Assembly: GCF_003945595.2 (NCBI RefSeq)
Contig: NW_024104424.1
Location: forward strand, 218,829 to 282,828
Length of the DNA: 64,000 nucleotides
Origin: Pipra filicauda
Taxonomy: Eukaryota > Chordata > Aves > Passeriformes > Pipridae
Direction of reading: 5' to 3'
The position numbers were made by a program, and so were the translations under genes. Positions within the stretch are counted from its first letter, which is position 1, and each line of letters opens with the position of its first letter. The notes under the pieces are model-generated. The model did not search any database, was not told where the DNA came from, and saw nothing but the letters and a program-made list of their open reading frames with translations. Positions 38,301-51,663 of the stretch are shown here, piece by piece.

Positions 38301-41300
38301 TTTTGGCTTGACTGATTGCAAGAGTCATGAGTGTTTCTGACCCTTTTTCTTCAGGGATGTGGGTGTCTCAGTTGCCCTCCCCAGTGACTGAAGCTCTACA
38401 AGAAAGAAAAATACCCAAAGGTCACAGTATACTCCCAGAAGGTACAATTTTCTCCATCAAAGAGCTGCTCTAATGAAGTGTTGCTGTTGTAGTGGTGTTG
38501 AAGGGATGGTGGGAGTACCAGTGGGTATGCAAAAATAGGAGCTGTCTCAAAATGCTATGATAACACAAAAATTTTTAAAACAAGTCTATCTGTATTTTAG
38601 TAACAGACTAATCTACTAGAGAGTATCTAGTACAGAATGTCAAAACAAAGCAAAAATGGTTAAAACTGAAAGATAATCTAACCCTGTGCAACTAGGAAGC
38701 AAAGGTACCTGATGATGATATATCCCTTTTTATGGAGAAACAGCAGGGACCAAAGGAATATTTATTTAGGAAAAAAAAAGTGAGAATTCTACTGAGATTA
38801 ATTTTAGACATCTTGTTAAAAATTTCAGGATTGATTGAACTGTCTCCCTTCCCCAGATTTGGCCAAATGACATTTCTCTGGGGACCTGTAATAGGTCACG
38901 TTTGTTTTCTGTTCTTTGGGACACAAGTGACATTTAAGTGCAATAACTGTGTTTTCTGGCTCTAGAAAAGCTGTTCTTGCCAGGACAGTTCCTTTGGGTA
39001 AGGCATTTTACAAGGATCACACCAGTAAATGCAGGGAAGGAGTTCTCACACTGTATTCCTCCTCAGCTCTGCTGCTGATCCCGGGTCAAACACAGGGTTG
39101 GCTGCTCTCCCTGGGCTTGCACTGACTGCTGGATGGACCTTGAGTAAATCCCCTTTCTCCCTTCACTCCCCTCCTCCATTTCTGTAGTTCATGGAAGACA
39201 ATTTATGCTAAATGGCTGAGCTGCTGTTCTCCTGCCTTCGTGGTCATCTCCCTCTGATGGTTCTTCCAGCAGCCCTGTCTTTGGCTAAGGAAGAAAGGGA
39301 AAAGCAGGAGTTCAAGATTTAGTCTTTAGTTTTTCTTTCTCTCTGTGATGATGTTTGCATGGTTATCGTTCAATGATTTTAACAGAGCTGTTCTCACAGT
39401 AAATCGTGCCAGGAATTTTAACATCCCTGCCCCCACATATTTTAACAAAGTTGTACTCTTCCATGATGGAAAGAGGTTAATTCTGGCACCGCCTGCCTGG
39501 TGTCTGCTCCCCTTAAGTGCTCTCTGCTACTATAAAAATGCTCTTTTTATTACTCATTTTCTTCCTTCTGGTTAATTTACCAAGAACCCTCTGATGTTTT
39601 TTATCCCAGAATATAGATGGGACAAGCTAAATCAATTTTTTTTTGTGAGGCAGAATAAAATTCTGGTGGGATTCAACCTCTCACCACCACTGACCTTTAT
39701 ACCCACTTCATCTGATATGAAAATTAACATCTGACCCTATGACCACCCACCCTAAATGGGAAGGAAGCACCTTGCTTTTCCTTATTTACCTAAAAATCTG
39801 GCATCTCTCTTCAGATGCCACAGGGATTGAAGGAAACCTATGGTCTGGGCTGGAGATCTTTATGCCTTTATGTCAATCCTGTAGCTTCAGTTGCTTCCAC
39901 TCCTTTATATTTGAAGGTGCTTTCTGCTGTGGTTCGTGGTAACTTTGCTTCCTTGCTCAGTTTTTGCCCACCCACAAATTAACATGGATTGAGGATCTTT
40001 AGTCCTGGATTCAGACCCAAGAGACCAGTCTCAGACACAGCCCACAGATCAGGTGAGCAGAGCTCAGTCTTAGACCTGCCTTAATTGATCCAGGTGGATG
40101 TGTTTTGCAGCAGTTGGAAAGGAGGCTTGGACAGGATGGAAAATAGGTGTCCCTGCTCTGCAGATGGGAAGGATTCACTCTGGCTGAGTGAATCAGCCAG
40201 TGGTGACGATGTGGTGATTCAGCCAATGCCCCCTTGAGGAGGATGTGCACTAACGAGATAGGATTCCGTTTTCTCCCGTGAATTCCAAAGAAGTCTGTTG
40301 AGGTTGACTCAGATACAACTACACTGTAGTTGTCTGTAATGGGTGGGATTCATTCCATACCATGGGAAGATGACACATTTAGGTTTAAGATTCTTGATTA
40401 CATACCATGTAGCAAACAATTTTTTTAATTTTATCTTTGTGTTAATTATTTCCTGAAGGAGAAAGAAAATCTGAGAGAAGATGAGCATGCTTTGAAACAC
40501 TTTGTCAGAGACAAAGCTGGCTGGAAGGACAAAATGCAGAGAAATGAAATTTAAAAGAAAAGTGATTTTAAGAAAATCTAAATAAGTCAATTATTTTAAC
40601 AGTTAGTTCAGGACAGCCAAGAAGCAAGCCTTGCAGATGAGGCAGCCTCTTAGCAGGGAGGGATTTGGATCTGTGGCAGTTGGAGAGTCACCAAAACTAA
40701 GGGTGCTCAGCTGATGTCTCAACTGTATGTGACCAAGTACAGCCAGGGTTCTAGTCAGGGATGGACACGGGGGCCAGCTTTGATCCTTGTAGGGAATTTC
40801 TCTGGGTCAAGAAAGACAGGAGGTGATAGATATTGTTAAGGGGAACCTTGTTCTCTTTCTGTTTGGAATATAACTTTTTGTATGACACAACCTCTCGCTG
40901 ACACCAGAGAAATTAAAAGTCATAAACTTAGAGAAAGGACTTGAAACTGGATAAATATAGCAAAGCGGGTTTGGTCTTCTTTGGTTAAGCAAAGGAGAGT
41001 TGTCCTGGCCTAAAATGCAAATAAAAATTGTGCCTCAACAGGTAGTGCTGAAAACTGCTCAGAGTAAACTTGTTCAGCTCTGAAATGTCAACAATTTTGT
41101 GGGACTTTTGCTCAGGACACAGAACACTGCAGCGAAGGGAGAAAAAGGATGAGCAACTAAGGATATAATTCAAGGTGTGAGGCGTTTGGTTTGTTCTTAA
41201 TCAATGAAAACCACTGGCAGCATGTCATGCTGTCTTCCAAAGAACCTCAGGGGAGCACCTGCACTTCCCCCAAACGAACAGGCTCTGTTCATGCATCACC

Positions 41301-44300
41301 ACCACGCCACAGTTCAGTGGCATCTCAAAACAGGTGCCAGGGCTTTTTTCAGCACTGGGGGAAGACAAAGGAAAACCAAAGAACACCCGAAATATCACCT
41401 AAAAAAAAAGAAGAAAAAAGAAATTAATTTGAGGACTGTAGATTTAATTTGTGTGCAGAAGGGTGTTGTCTGTGCTCTGATGCAGCCACTGATTTTAGGA
41501 GGGGCGACCTGCAGGCTTGGTGGGGTGGAGCATGAGGGGTCCCGCTCGCAGGGAAGAAGTCACAGCTGGTGCTCAGTTCTTGCCGTTTCTTGCCATCTAG
41601 TGGCCTGCCAAAGCAGCAGTTCCTCTGCCCGACAGCCCACGGAGTTATAAACGCCATGGGAAGGGGAGAGAGAAGTGCCAGGCGGGCATCGCTCTGCCCC
41701 TGCCACCGCAGCGCTCCCGCATCCTCCCCTCTGCCCGCCCTTCCCTTCGGAGGAGGAGGTTCCCTGCAGGTGGCAGAGGTTTTGGTCACTCTTTCTGACC
41801 TCGGCTATGCTGGAAAGGGCTTTAAAGCTTTGGCGTTTCCTGAGTAACGAAGTTATTGCGGTAACACCTCAGTCGGGGTTTGGCCAGCGCTGACCTGAAG
41901 GAATCACAGCACGAGGGTTTTTTTGGTCCTCGGTGCTACTGTGCTGGGAGAAACAGCGGCCTCCGGGCTTGCACACGCCGATGTGGTTATCCTGGCCATT
42001 CCCCTATAGCAAAAGACAGGTAAAATTCTGGCAAACACTGGGAAAAAATTCCCTGGTGTATGAAATCCCCCTTGTGGCTCTCCTTGGTATTTGAGATGTA
42101 TTTCTTCCGTAGCAGCCACTCCTTCTGTGAGACTTTACCATCACTTAACCCTCTGGGAATAACTCTTGGATTAGGATTGTGAACTTGATGTCTGTTGTAA
42201 GAGGAAATGTAACTTGGGAATGCAGATGATTGTGTTGATCTCTCCTATTTCCCCACCTGTGGGAACTGTAAAGGTTGTTCTCTGTGTACACCCCTGGTAT
42301 GTTGAATAAATTTCAAGTGTAACCTTCGGGGTGTTGTTTTTTTCAGGCAGGTTCAGATTATCAGGAGTTTTAGTAAAAACAGTTCCCAGAAGAAGCAGGA
42401 TGCTTTGACACATCTGTCCAGAATTTCTGTGCAAGTAGAAAATGAAAGGCAACAGTGTGTCTTACAAGGCTGGTACTTTCCACCCTACCCTCCACAGTAA
42501 TCAGATGAAGTTAAAACAGGAGATTACTTCATCATTTTTTATTTCTATCCTTTGCCATTCCCCACCCAGAGAAATTGGAGTGTGTCTAATAAACAGCAGA
42601 GTGGGATGTTTGTAGCTCCTCTTTCCACACAGTCTTTGAAGTAGGTGCTGGCAGGTGTGTCCAGGCACAGGGTTGCCACAGGTTCTGGCAAAATAAATAC
42701 ATTAATTTTCAAATTGAAAATTCATTTTCAGCTCTATAGAGAATTTTCACAATCCATGTTTCCCTTGACATTATGGTCTTAAGGTTTTTTTTAATAATAT
42801 GAGGGTGAAGCCTTATTACCTGTATGTTTTCTGGAACAATAATGGTGTTTCCAGAACTCTGAATTCACAATCTTTTATCTAACGCAGGGCACCACTAGAT
42901 TTTATTCTTCCCTGTAAAGAAACGAAGAATTATTTGAGAATTGTACTTGCTGATTCAGAGAAATAGGGTCTTAGAAGGCACTGAGTCCAATTTTTCAGGC
43001 ATTGTGCTTCAAGAAATATGTCAACCAATTTAAAAGAGCAGAGAGAACAGCAGTAAGACAGCTGGTCAGAGGAAGAACTTGTCTGATTTCCAAGCATTTA
43101 GCATTCACATTTCCTACATGTGAAATGAGTGCTTTCTTGGCAAAACATGATGAGAAATTGTGTTGCCAGGGCTACTTCAGGGATGACTTGTGTTTGTTCA
43201 CTTTTTTACTGGGGAAAGAACCTTCCAGGTCCTTCTGTGCTGGTGACTGCTGATTCTGCTACCAGATCTCTCTTTGTCGCCAGGTGGGTGCTGCAAACCT
43301 TCAGAAGATGAGAAAATGAAGCCTTGCCCATCCACCTTACCCAGTTAACATTTCTCTTTGAAGAAACCTTGCACATATCAGTGGAAATCTGCGCTTCAGC
43401 AAGGGCCACACCCTTGGAGGCCTATGGCAAAGAAACATGAAGTTCCCCAGAGTCCTGGGGAGAGTTTTTTGCTCTTGTTTTGTTCACTTACGTTCTGAGC
43501 TTTCTTCCTGGTAACACTCGTGTAATTTGAAGTACTTTATCTCTGGTCTGTGTTTCACTTCTCTTTTGAAGGCCCAGAGCTCTGAAGCCCCTCAAAGACA
43601 GAAAAGAAACCACACCGGAAGAGGAGCTGGGTGTTGGAAGCCATTTCTGCTCAACCTTTGCTTCATCATGACACGTCCAAAATCAAAGCAGGCTTTTTAC
43701 TTCCCATCACTTGCATATAATGCAGGGCCACTGTTTGAGGTGAAGTTTGTTCCCAGACTGCAGAGAGGAGGGAGCTCACGGGGGTTTTCAGCCTCTGACC
43801 AAGGTAGTCGACCACCACGTGCATCTGTGAGGTCCCCAGCTGGGGGTTGGTGGTGATGCTATAACCACAAATTACATAAGGTGAGTTTTTGTGCCTTGCT
43901 TTTCTGCCATGACAGAGGTTGACACTGTAGTTAACCTTTTAAATACGGCTTTCTTGAGAAAACAGTGTCTACTGAAGCTACCCCTTCTTCCACAAGACTA
44001 TGTCTGTTGATCATGGACAAAGGGAGCTGCAATGTATTTAATTTATTAGTATTGTTATTAAATGCATTTGAAATGGCATTTCCCAAAGCTTCTTAGCCTC
44101 TGTAGAATTTGTGACAATGCAGGCTAAATTCCTAATGTAAATTTTACATAGACTTCTGTGTATTAACAACTTAAATAGCTTTACTGTCCTTCCCGTAATC
44201 CAGAAACATTAGAAAGTAGGTAAATTTCTTACTGCACCCCAAAATTCAATAATCTTACCTCTTTTACTGAAGCAAGCATTGTTTTGGAACAGGTTACATA

Positions 44301-47300
44301 AGAGAAAATGAATGTAGCCTCTCAGACTGGAACCAGAAATCTATGGACAGTGATGGATTACCCTGAGCTCTGTTTGATGGACTGTCTGTGAAATCCAAAC
44401 ACCTACAGGCCAGTATGGGGTGAAATAACTTTGTAGACATTGATGGTGCTGAATTCCTTTGTGTCAGGTGAAGAGCTGGCTCTTTGTGAGCGCAAGCAAA
44501 CCGTGATGAGACCTGAGGAGATGTGGTCTCAGCTCCAGGCCTCAGCCAACAGATGTGTGCTGGGGCATCTGGCTGTGGGCAGAAACGCTGCTCATGCACC
44601 AGCTGTGCCTTCTTCTGGGTAATACCCCGGCTGAGGGGCAAGTCATTCACAGAAGATATTGTTAGCCACAATTTCAGGTGGAAATGCATAAACAGGTGGT
44701 TATTGTTAGTTTTGAGAGATCCTTATCAGCTGAGGCAGCTTGACCTTTAGGAAGTGTTGAATCCCAGTGCATAACTTGGAGAGACTTGCCTGTTATTTAC
44801 TGTTGGTTGCCAAGTGCAGGATCCTGAAGTTCCTTTTGATGCACCACTTGGATATGCCTGCCCTGAGTGCCTTTACTCTTCCTGGAGCTGAGAGGGTGTG
44901 ATTCACTGCCAGGTGACAGGTTTGTGTCTCAGTAGCAGAGGTGGCTGAGCTGCTGAGTGGAGTCTCAGTAATGATATGCAGAGGTGAGATAGCCAGCAAG
45001 TAAAGCACTAATTTGGCTAGAAAATCTCATCTGAAAAAAGAGTTCAGGTTAGTTTACCTGAGGATAAATGCCACTTGGATGAAAATCCAGATGCCACACT
45101 GCCAGCTCAAAGTGAAGTTCTACTCTTCAGTTGTGCAAAATGGTCACTTCTGTGCTCTCAGTTAAGTCTGGTTACATCTCATGCAAGGATATTCTTTACC
45201 CCAAACTTCATGTCTCCTGACTAAAACCAATTATTACGAGATGTGTAGTTAATTATACAATTATTTATAATGTGAACTTCTCTGTCAAGATTCATAACAG
45301 TTGGAAGCTCAGCCTCTTAACAGCGTTTTCAGTACAGATTATTCCCTGTTGCTTTGGTTATTTTACAGTAACTGTGGCAGTAGTTGTTCCTCTGTGGGTC
45401 AACATGAGGTGTGTGTGTATGAGAAGGCAGAAAGGGGAATAGGAGTTTGAAGTTTGAGTTCAGGCTGGAGATGTAATTGTGGTGGTGAGGAATGTAAAGG
45501 TCATGGTGATCTCAGCTGAGGGGATGAAAATGTGGGCTTTTGTGTTTCTTAGGTGTTTTCATTAGGTGAGCAGGAACAGGGTGTGAGCAGGCCTGGCCCA
45601 GTGTAGGATTTTTTAATGGAAAATAGTAGTTACCACTTAAAACTCACAGAAAAATGAGATTTTTTCATTTTGTCTGTATTGAAGGACATGGGGTTGTTTT
45701 CACCTCAAGCTTTGTAGCTAAATCCACTGTCCTCTAGGCTCTGGGATCCTTTTCTGGGTGTCCATTCAGCTCTCCTGCCCTCTCTCTACCTCTGAAATCT
45801 CTTCCTCTCTCTTTCCTGGTCACTGTTGGAGTATCTGTTCCTGTCTCTGATTCCCATTTGCCTTGGCTGATGTTTGTTGACATGAAATGGTGGGGAAGCA
45901 GAGCCATGGAAACCACAGAATGAGGAACCCCATGCACAGAGCAGGACAGGGAACATCCCTCTTCAGGGAAATGGATGCTCACTTCTTCCCGCAGCTGCCT
46001 GTGCTGTGGTCTGGTCCCAGGGCTCAGCTCTGGGCTTGTGCCTTCTGTCCCCAGATGAGCACATGGGATGTAGGGAGATCCTGGGAATGCTAGCACTTGC
46101 CCAGAGGTTGGGAAGATCTGAGCTGGCAGCACAGGGTGTGCAGGGACAAGGCTTTGGTGTGGAGCTCGGCTGCTGAGTCATGAACCATCCCATGTTTCCC
46201 TCTGTGCCATCCCTTTTTCTTCCCAAGTCCACTGGCTTAATGGTGCAGGTAATGCAGGCACAGCAGTACCTGGGTGGAGCAGCTCAGCTGAACTGGAAGA
46301 CAAACATTGTACACCCTATTCCTTTGGTTTTGGGAGCATTCCTGCAAATTTGCAATTCTGACCACTCTCTTAGGTGGAAAACTACAGGAAAATTAGCAAT
46401 GTGAGGCAGTGCCATTTATCTGGAGGCTCAAGTTCCACTTCTGACATGCTGTCAGCTGCAGCACCTCCTTCTGTGCTCTCCTTGCTGCCTGTGTGCCTTA
46501 TGAGCTCAAATGGGGCTCAGGCTACTGTGGGGATATGGGGGAAAGTATTGCAGAACAGGTAGGTGCAGAAGCAAGGCTCAGCAGGCTGTTGCTTGATCTA
46601 GCAGTGTGAAAAAGCTTGTGGGTTGCCAGAAGTCCCCTGTCTGGTGGAAATTTGGGGCACAAGAGTTGCCAAGTGACTAAACGTCACACCAGTGTAAACT
46701 TTTAATGTCTTCATAAAGAAACACAGTTTGGGGCAGTGGGAATAACTGGACAAAGTGAAACCAGGATGGTTGGTCTGTTTTACTGTCTAAGAGCTCATTC
46801 ATCTCATCTAATCTCTTCAGAGGCTCGTGTGCTGTGTGGGTTGCTCGGAGGGAGGAACCTGTCACGTGTCCCTCCCTTGCAAGAGGTTGCAGTGAAGAGC
46901 AGTAACTGTGCTTTGCTGGCATGAACAGACCTTCAGTTCCACAGACCTCACTCTTTTCCCTCTGTGTGGGTTTGTGGGTGTAACTGAGAGCTGTGCAGCT
47001 TTGCTTCTGTTCTTTGGGCTTCCTGTGTGACTGTACCTGTACAGAATATTTGGGGCAAAAATAGCAAGGGAAAGGCAAGGCTTTGGAAATCATGTCATAT
47101 AAATTGGAGGACCTCAGATCATGTCTTAGGGGGGCTGTTCATCTCCCTCAGGAGGGTTCCTGAGCCATTTTGTTCCTTGTGTTCTTTGTGTCGTTGTGCA
47201 CTGTTGTGATTGTGTGGTTTCCCTGTGTGGTTTCACCCAGAACTGGCCCTTTTCAGTCATGCTTTGAGTTCACAGAGTGAGTCAGAAGGCTGCCCTGCCC

Positions 47301-49419
47301 CTCTAGAGGGATGCTGCAAGGTGAATGTGTGAAATTTGGAGACCATCCACCGAGCCTTACTGCCACCAGTGTTGGGTGTGATGTTTCAAATGTGAATTAT
47401 GTTATGGAAAGGTGTACAAGACAACTGAGATGAGTATCTAGCACCTTAAGTGACTCTACCTTAGTAGAGTCCTTCCTTGCACTGGCCAGTTTTAAAGCCA
47501 GTGGATGGTGGAAATAACCTTTTGTCACTTCTTCCAGAGTGTTGTGAAATCTGAGCAACACTGAGCTTTATCTGCACGGATCATCTGCCCCTTAAGAGGC
47601 AGAAGGTTTCAGTCAGCACCTTTAGTTTCCCTGCTTCAAAAGGCACAGCCTTTCAATTTGTCTGCTTTAAAAATGTGAAGCTACTGCAAGCTCCTGAGCT
47701 TTGCTTTTCTGTGCATGTTGGTGAGGTGCTGAGGAACTTCCTGTTTACCTACAAAAATCTCATCTTCCAAATCAAACTGGGCTCTCTGGGAACCTGATTA
47801 AGTCCAGGCTCAGCCTTGCTGTACAAGTGAAGTACACAATGTGAAGATCTCACCAGGCTTTGCATCTCTTGATGGTGTGATACACCTTCCACGAGTGTTC
47901 AGCCTCATTCTAGGTCCCAAATGTCAGTTGTTATTCCGAGACTGCTCTGAACAAACCTTGTTTTTCTGTTTAAGGCCACTGAGGTAGAATCTGTGTCAGA
48001 GAAACAGATTGTCTATAAAAATAATTGTACCTTTACCATCTGAGCAAGAAATACAATCAAAGGTCTGTTTCTGGACCTTTTCATATCCAACTTACTCCAA
48101 GTTTCTCAGTCTTTCACCTAAAATAATTTATCTCTGGCCATATAAGGATTGGCCCACTAACACAAAAAGAGCAACTGAATTTTTCTAGAAGACAGTTTTC
48201 TACTACTTTTGTTTTAATGAGGATTATCAATGATTTACTGGAATGATAATTTATACATTTAAAAACCCCACTAAAACTGAACTAACAACTTGGTGCAGAA
48301 ACTTAGTACAGAACTAATTACCGTGGATTTTTCACCACACAGATACTGTGACTGAGTTCAGAGGTGAGGGGGAGGCAGATCACAAGTGCACCTTAAGCAT
48401 AATAAACCATCCAGCTGACCAGAACAGCAAGGTGGATGTGTGTGTGCTTAACAGCTTTGGTTTTAGCTGGACACCCAGACGAAGAGTGAAGACAGAAGAG
48501 CCTTTACTTTCTTCCATCAACAAACCATCCGGTGTGTGACATGCAGCCTGAGATCTGGCACATCCTTCCTTTTCTACTGGGGTGCAAACCTTTAACCACG
48601 TTAAAGACTCCCTGCTTGCTGCTGTAGAAACCTCTGGTGCAAATGTCACTAAGAGTAATTTTAAGAGCATTATTTTGCAAGAGCAGATGCACAGTGTCCA
48701 AGGTAGAGCGGAAAAATTGGTGCAGACGAGGAGCATGAGTGTTCTTTTCAAACTTCAAAGGACACCTTGATCTTTATCTCATTTTTATCTTCTTTTCCAC
48801 AAACCTAGGTATGAAGCATAATCACCTTTTTTTTGTGCCAGTGTTGGCAAGAAAACTTGGCATGACAGAGTTATACAGTTACCTGTGAACAGAAGTTTTG
48901 ATTTTGACTGGGGGTCAGTCACTGCTGGTCATTTGTTGTTTCCATTGATCCGTTGTGGACAAAAGCAACATGCAATAACTTCACCAATCAATCATCCCAC
49001 CAAGAGAAATTTTTATAAATATATGTAAGAGAATTTGCTATATTTCAATATTTTCTCACACCTTATTTGTGAGAATTCTTTGTAAAACAACCCTCCCCTT
49101 CTTCTCATCCACAGAATACAAACACACACATTAGTATTCACTAGATTTTGGTCAATAATAGCTTTAGACATTCATGATGCTCAAAGAACTTTGCAAGGAG
49201 GTAGAGTGAAGTGGCTTGAAAAGCTGGATTCTTGGAAGGGTGTTCTTAGAAACTCAGAGAAAAATTCTCCCACAGACATTTTCTTGGGAGAAATGAACCT
49301 GACTCAGTATCATCTTCCTCACAGGTTCATTTTACATGTTTCTATCCTCGGAAAACCTTTCCTTTCTCCCCTTTGTGGATATTCAAACCACAACCAAAAC
49401 GTAGTAGAAGCAGAATACT

Positions 49420-49490
49420 GGGGGGAAAAAAAATAAAAAGGAAAAAGAAAAGGAAAAAAAAAAGGAAAAAAAAGAGAAAACAAAAAAGCT
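49420..49490. repeat. Purine-rich (G)A-run tract
   Basis: A tract of aaaaagg / gaaaaag repeats lies just beyond the proposed BTLA cleavage site. The F-rich minus-strand frames across it are artefacts of composition. Confidence 0.8.
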
Positions 49491-49497
49491 GACTAGT

Positions 49498-49503
49498 TTT
49501 ATT
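49498..49503 (-). terminator. Candidate BTLA polyadenylation signal
   Basis: The plus strand reads tttatt, so the minus strand carries AATAAA about 200 nt downstream of the BTLA stop codon. This implies a short 3'-UTR (49700 to about 49480). Confidence 0.5.
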
Positions 49504-49700
49504 CCAATATTTAAGAGACAAACACACAGTGCAAATACCCACCCATTGACATGGGCTGTGTTTTGAATTCTGGTGTCACAGCAGAGCATCCACTGGCCCT
49601 TCTTAATAAAAGGAAGCTTTCCCAAAAGAGAAATGAACATCCTGGAGGGATGCTGGAACTGAGACTGCAAAGTAGTTGTCTGGAGGAGTCCTGGCCATGT

Positions 49701-51612
49701 TTATCGATGCACATTAATGGAGGCATATTCTGTAACTTCATTTACTGTGGTTTGTTCCCTTCTCTGGCACCTTTCTGCAGCAGCAGAATGGTTTAGTGCA
49801 GCGTATGTGATGACATCTGGGCTTTCAGGTAAAACTGGGATGAAAGGAATACCAGGAGTGTTGCAGGGTGAATGAAGGGCTCTCCTCTGAGCGTTCCAGG
49901 GAGGGACAGCGTTGTCATAAATTGTGTTGTCCTTCCAGGCCTGTAGTGGGCTGGCCATGGAACACTGAAGTGAGGGGCTTTCTTCTGAAGCTTGAGTTGT
50001 TCCAGCACCAGGGGGTGGAGCAGCTGCTGGACTCCTGACCTGCAAAAAACACAATAGGGTAGACCTCTTTGTTTCCTAAATAAGAGGCATGTAAGGTTTT
50101 TGTCCAAGTAGTTTTATCCCATTTAAACTGCATTTGAGCAGAGGTGGATAGGATTCACCTGGTCACTGGACTTTATTCTGATCTTTGGAATAAAGTTAGA
50201 AATCACTCTTCTGTCTCCTGCCTTCCTCCATTTCCCTTCCCAAACTCTCATGTGTTTTCTTACAAGATGCCAACTTAAGGCAAAACTGATTTAGCATTTT
50301 GTGAGAGCTCTTCTGTACTGCTCATTGAAGGCTTTCCCTCAGCAGTTTATGAAATCTTTCTTATCTTCACCTCCAAACCCCACACTCCCATTTCCTTGTT
50401 GCCTCCTATTCCTTCATTTCCTGCTCTCTTGCTTCTTATCCTCTTTCTTACTATTTTCCAAATAAATCTTTCTCCTTCTCCAAAACAAAATTCCTCTATA
50501 AATTCACCCCCTCTAAGCCATTTGCTGTCATTCATTTTTCCAGCCACTTAGAATATACTGTCTTTTCTTTCCTCCAACTTGCCATTTGGGGGCTCTGCAA
50601 CCTGTTTGGTGTCCTCTGATCCCCACCAGCACCACCCCAGTGACTGATAATTGTCAGCTCTGGTTGCATCTTTTGTGTTCTGCCTTCTTCCCGTCTGATT
50701 TCTCTGGAACTAATTGCAGAACTTGATGAATTCCTGCTAGTCCCATATTGAAGTCTTTATTTTCGGTCATTTTCCTCGCTCTGTGGGTCATATTTTGTCT
50801 TACACAGACAGCCTGAACCAGCTCAACACAGGTGCTTCAAGTGCCTGAGCTGTTACTGGAAGGGCACTTAGAAATTAATATGTTTTAAGAGGAATTTAGA
50901 TGTTTTAACAGGAATTTAAAGTAAAGTACCTTTGTGTCTAAGACCCTTAGTTCTTTCCCCCAACTCAGCCATGGTGATATCTCACTCCAGACAAACCATC
51001 CAGGCACAAGGAAGGTCATTGACTGCCTCTGATCCTGTGCCATGTTTTATACTACACAAAGATTTGTTCTTGGTGTGTGGTTGTGGTCAGGTTTTGATGG
51101 GAAAAGTTAAACATACCAGGCTCTCTTGTCTCTGTTGTGTTAGTGAAGTTCTCTTTTGCTTTGCTGGGAAAAAAAAAGAAAAAAAAGACTATTGTAAAGT
51201 CTGAGGTTTTTATGACTTTACTTCCATCCTTCTGTCTCTGTAAGGGAACAATATATGGGGCAAATTAAAGACTTAAAGATTCAGTATCTTAACTGGCACA
51301 CTCTACAAGGACATCACAGCAATCACTTGGGATAATTATAAGGGGATTTTCATAGAGCTTTGAATGCAACTTCCCTGAAGCCATGAAAAGGAGTGTAATC
51401 AAATGCATCCTATCAAAGCTTAGTTTAAAACTACTTACTGTGGCACCTCTTTAGACACCAAAACATGCATCCAATGATGAACAGACAACATAGACCCAGG
51501 GGTGCTGAGACATAAATAATGTGCAATATGTTGTAGTTTCCAGATTGTTGAGACTCTTCTGAGGTGCTGGTGGTATCTAAAATTACATTAGCAGAGAAAA
51601 ATATTTGACTGG

Positions 51613-51663
<51 letters not shown>

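Larger units (their letters stand above)
25426..49495. other. Intergenic region between CD200 and BTLA 3' ends
   Basis: About 24 kb lies between the tail-to-tail genes. I found no supportable coding exon. It holds CR1 fragments (26.05, 33.56 and 35.24 kb), an inverted repeat (26.9 and 27.9 kb), AT-rich low-complexity DNA (29.2 kb) and a short GC-rich patch around 41.5-41.9 kb. The rest is apparently unique sequence in which I see nothing specific. Confidence 0.6.

Noticed and set aside
41193..41900. GC-rich patch with several open frames, a candidate gene or island
   Set aside because: No splice-consistent or recognisable coding sequence was found and CpG density is modest. I kept only the CTCF-like core as an observation.
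48380..48751. 124-codon minus-strand ORF downstream of BTLA
   Set aside because: It has no recognisable domain or splice partners and overlaps another open frame on the opposite strand. It is probably chance.
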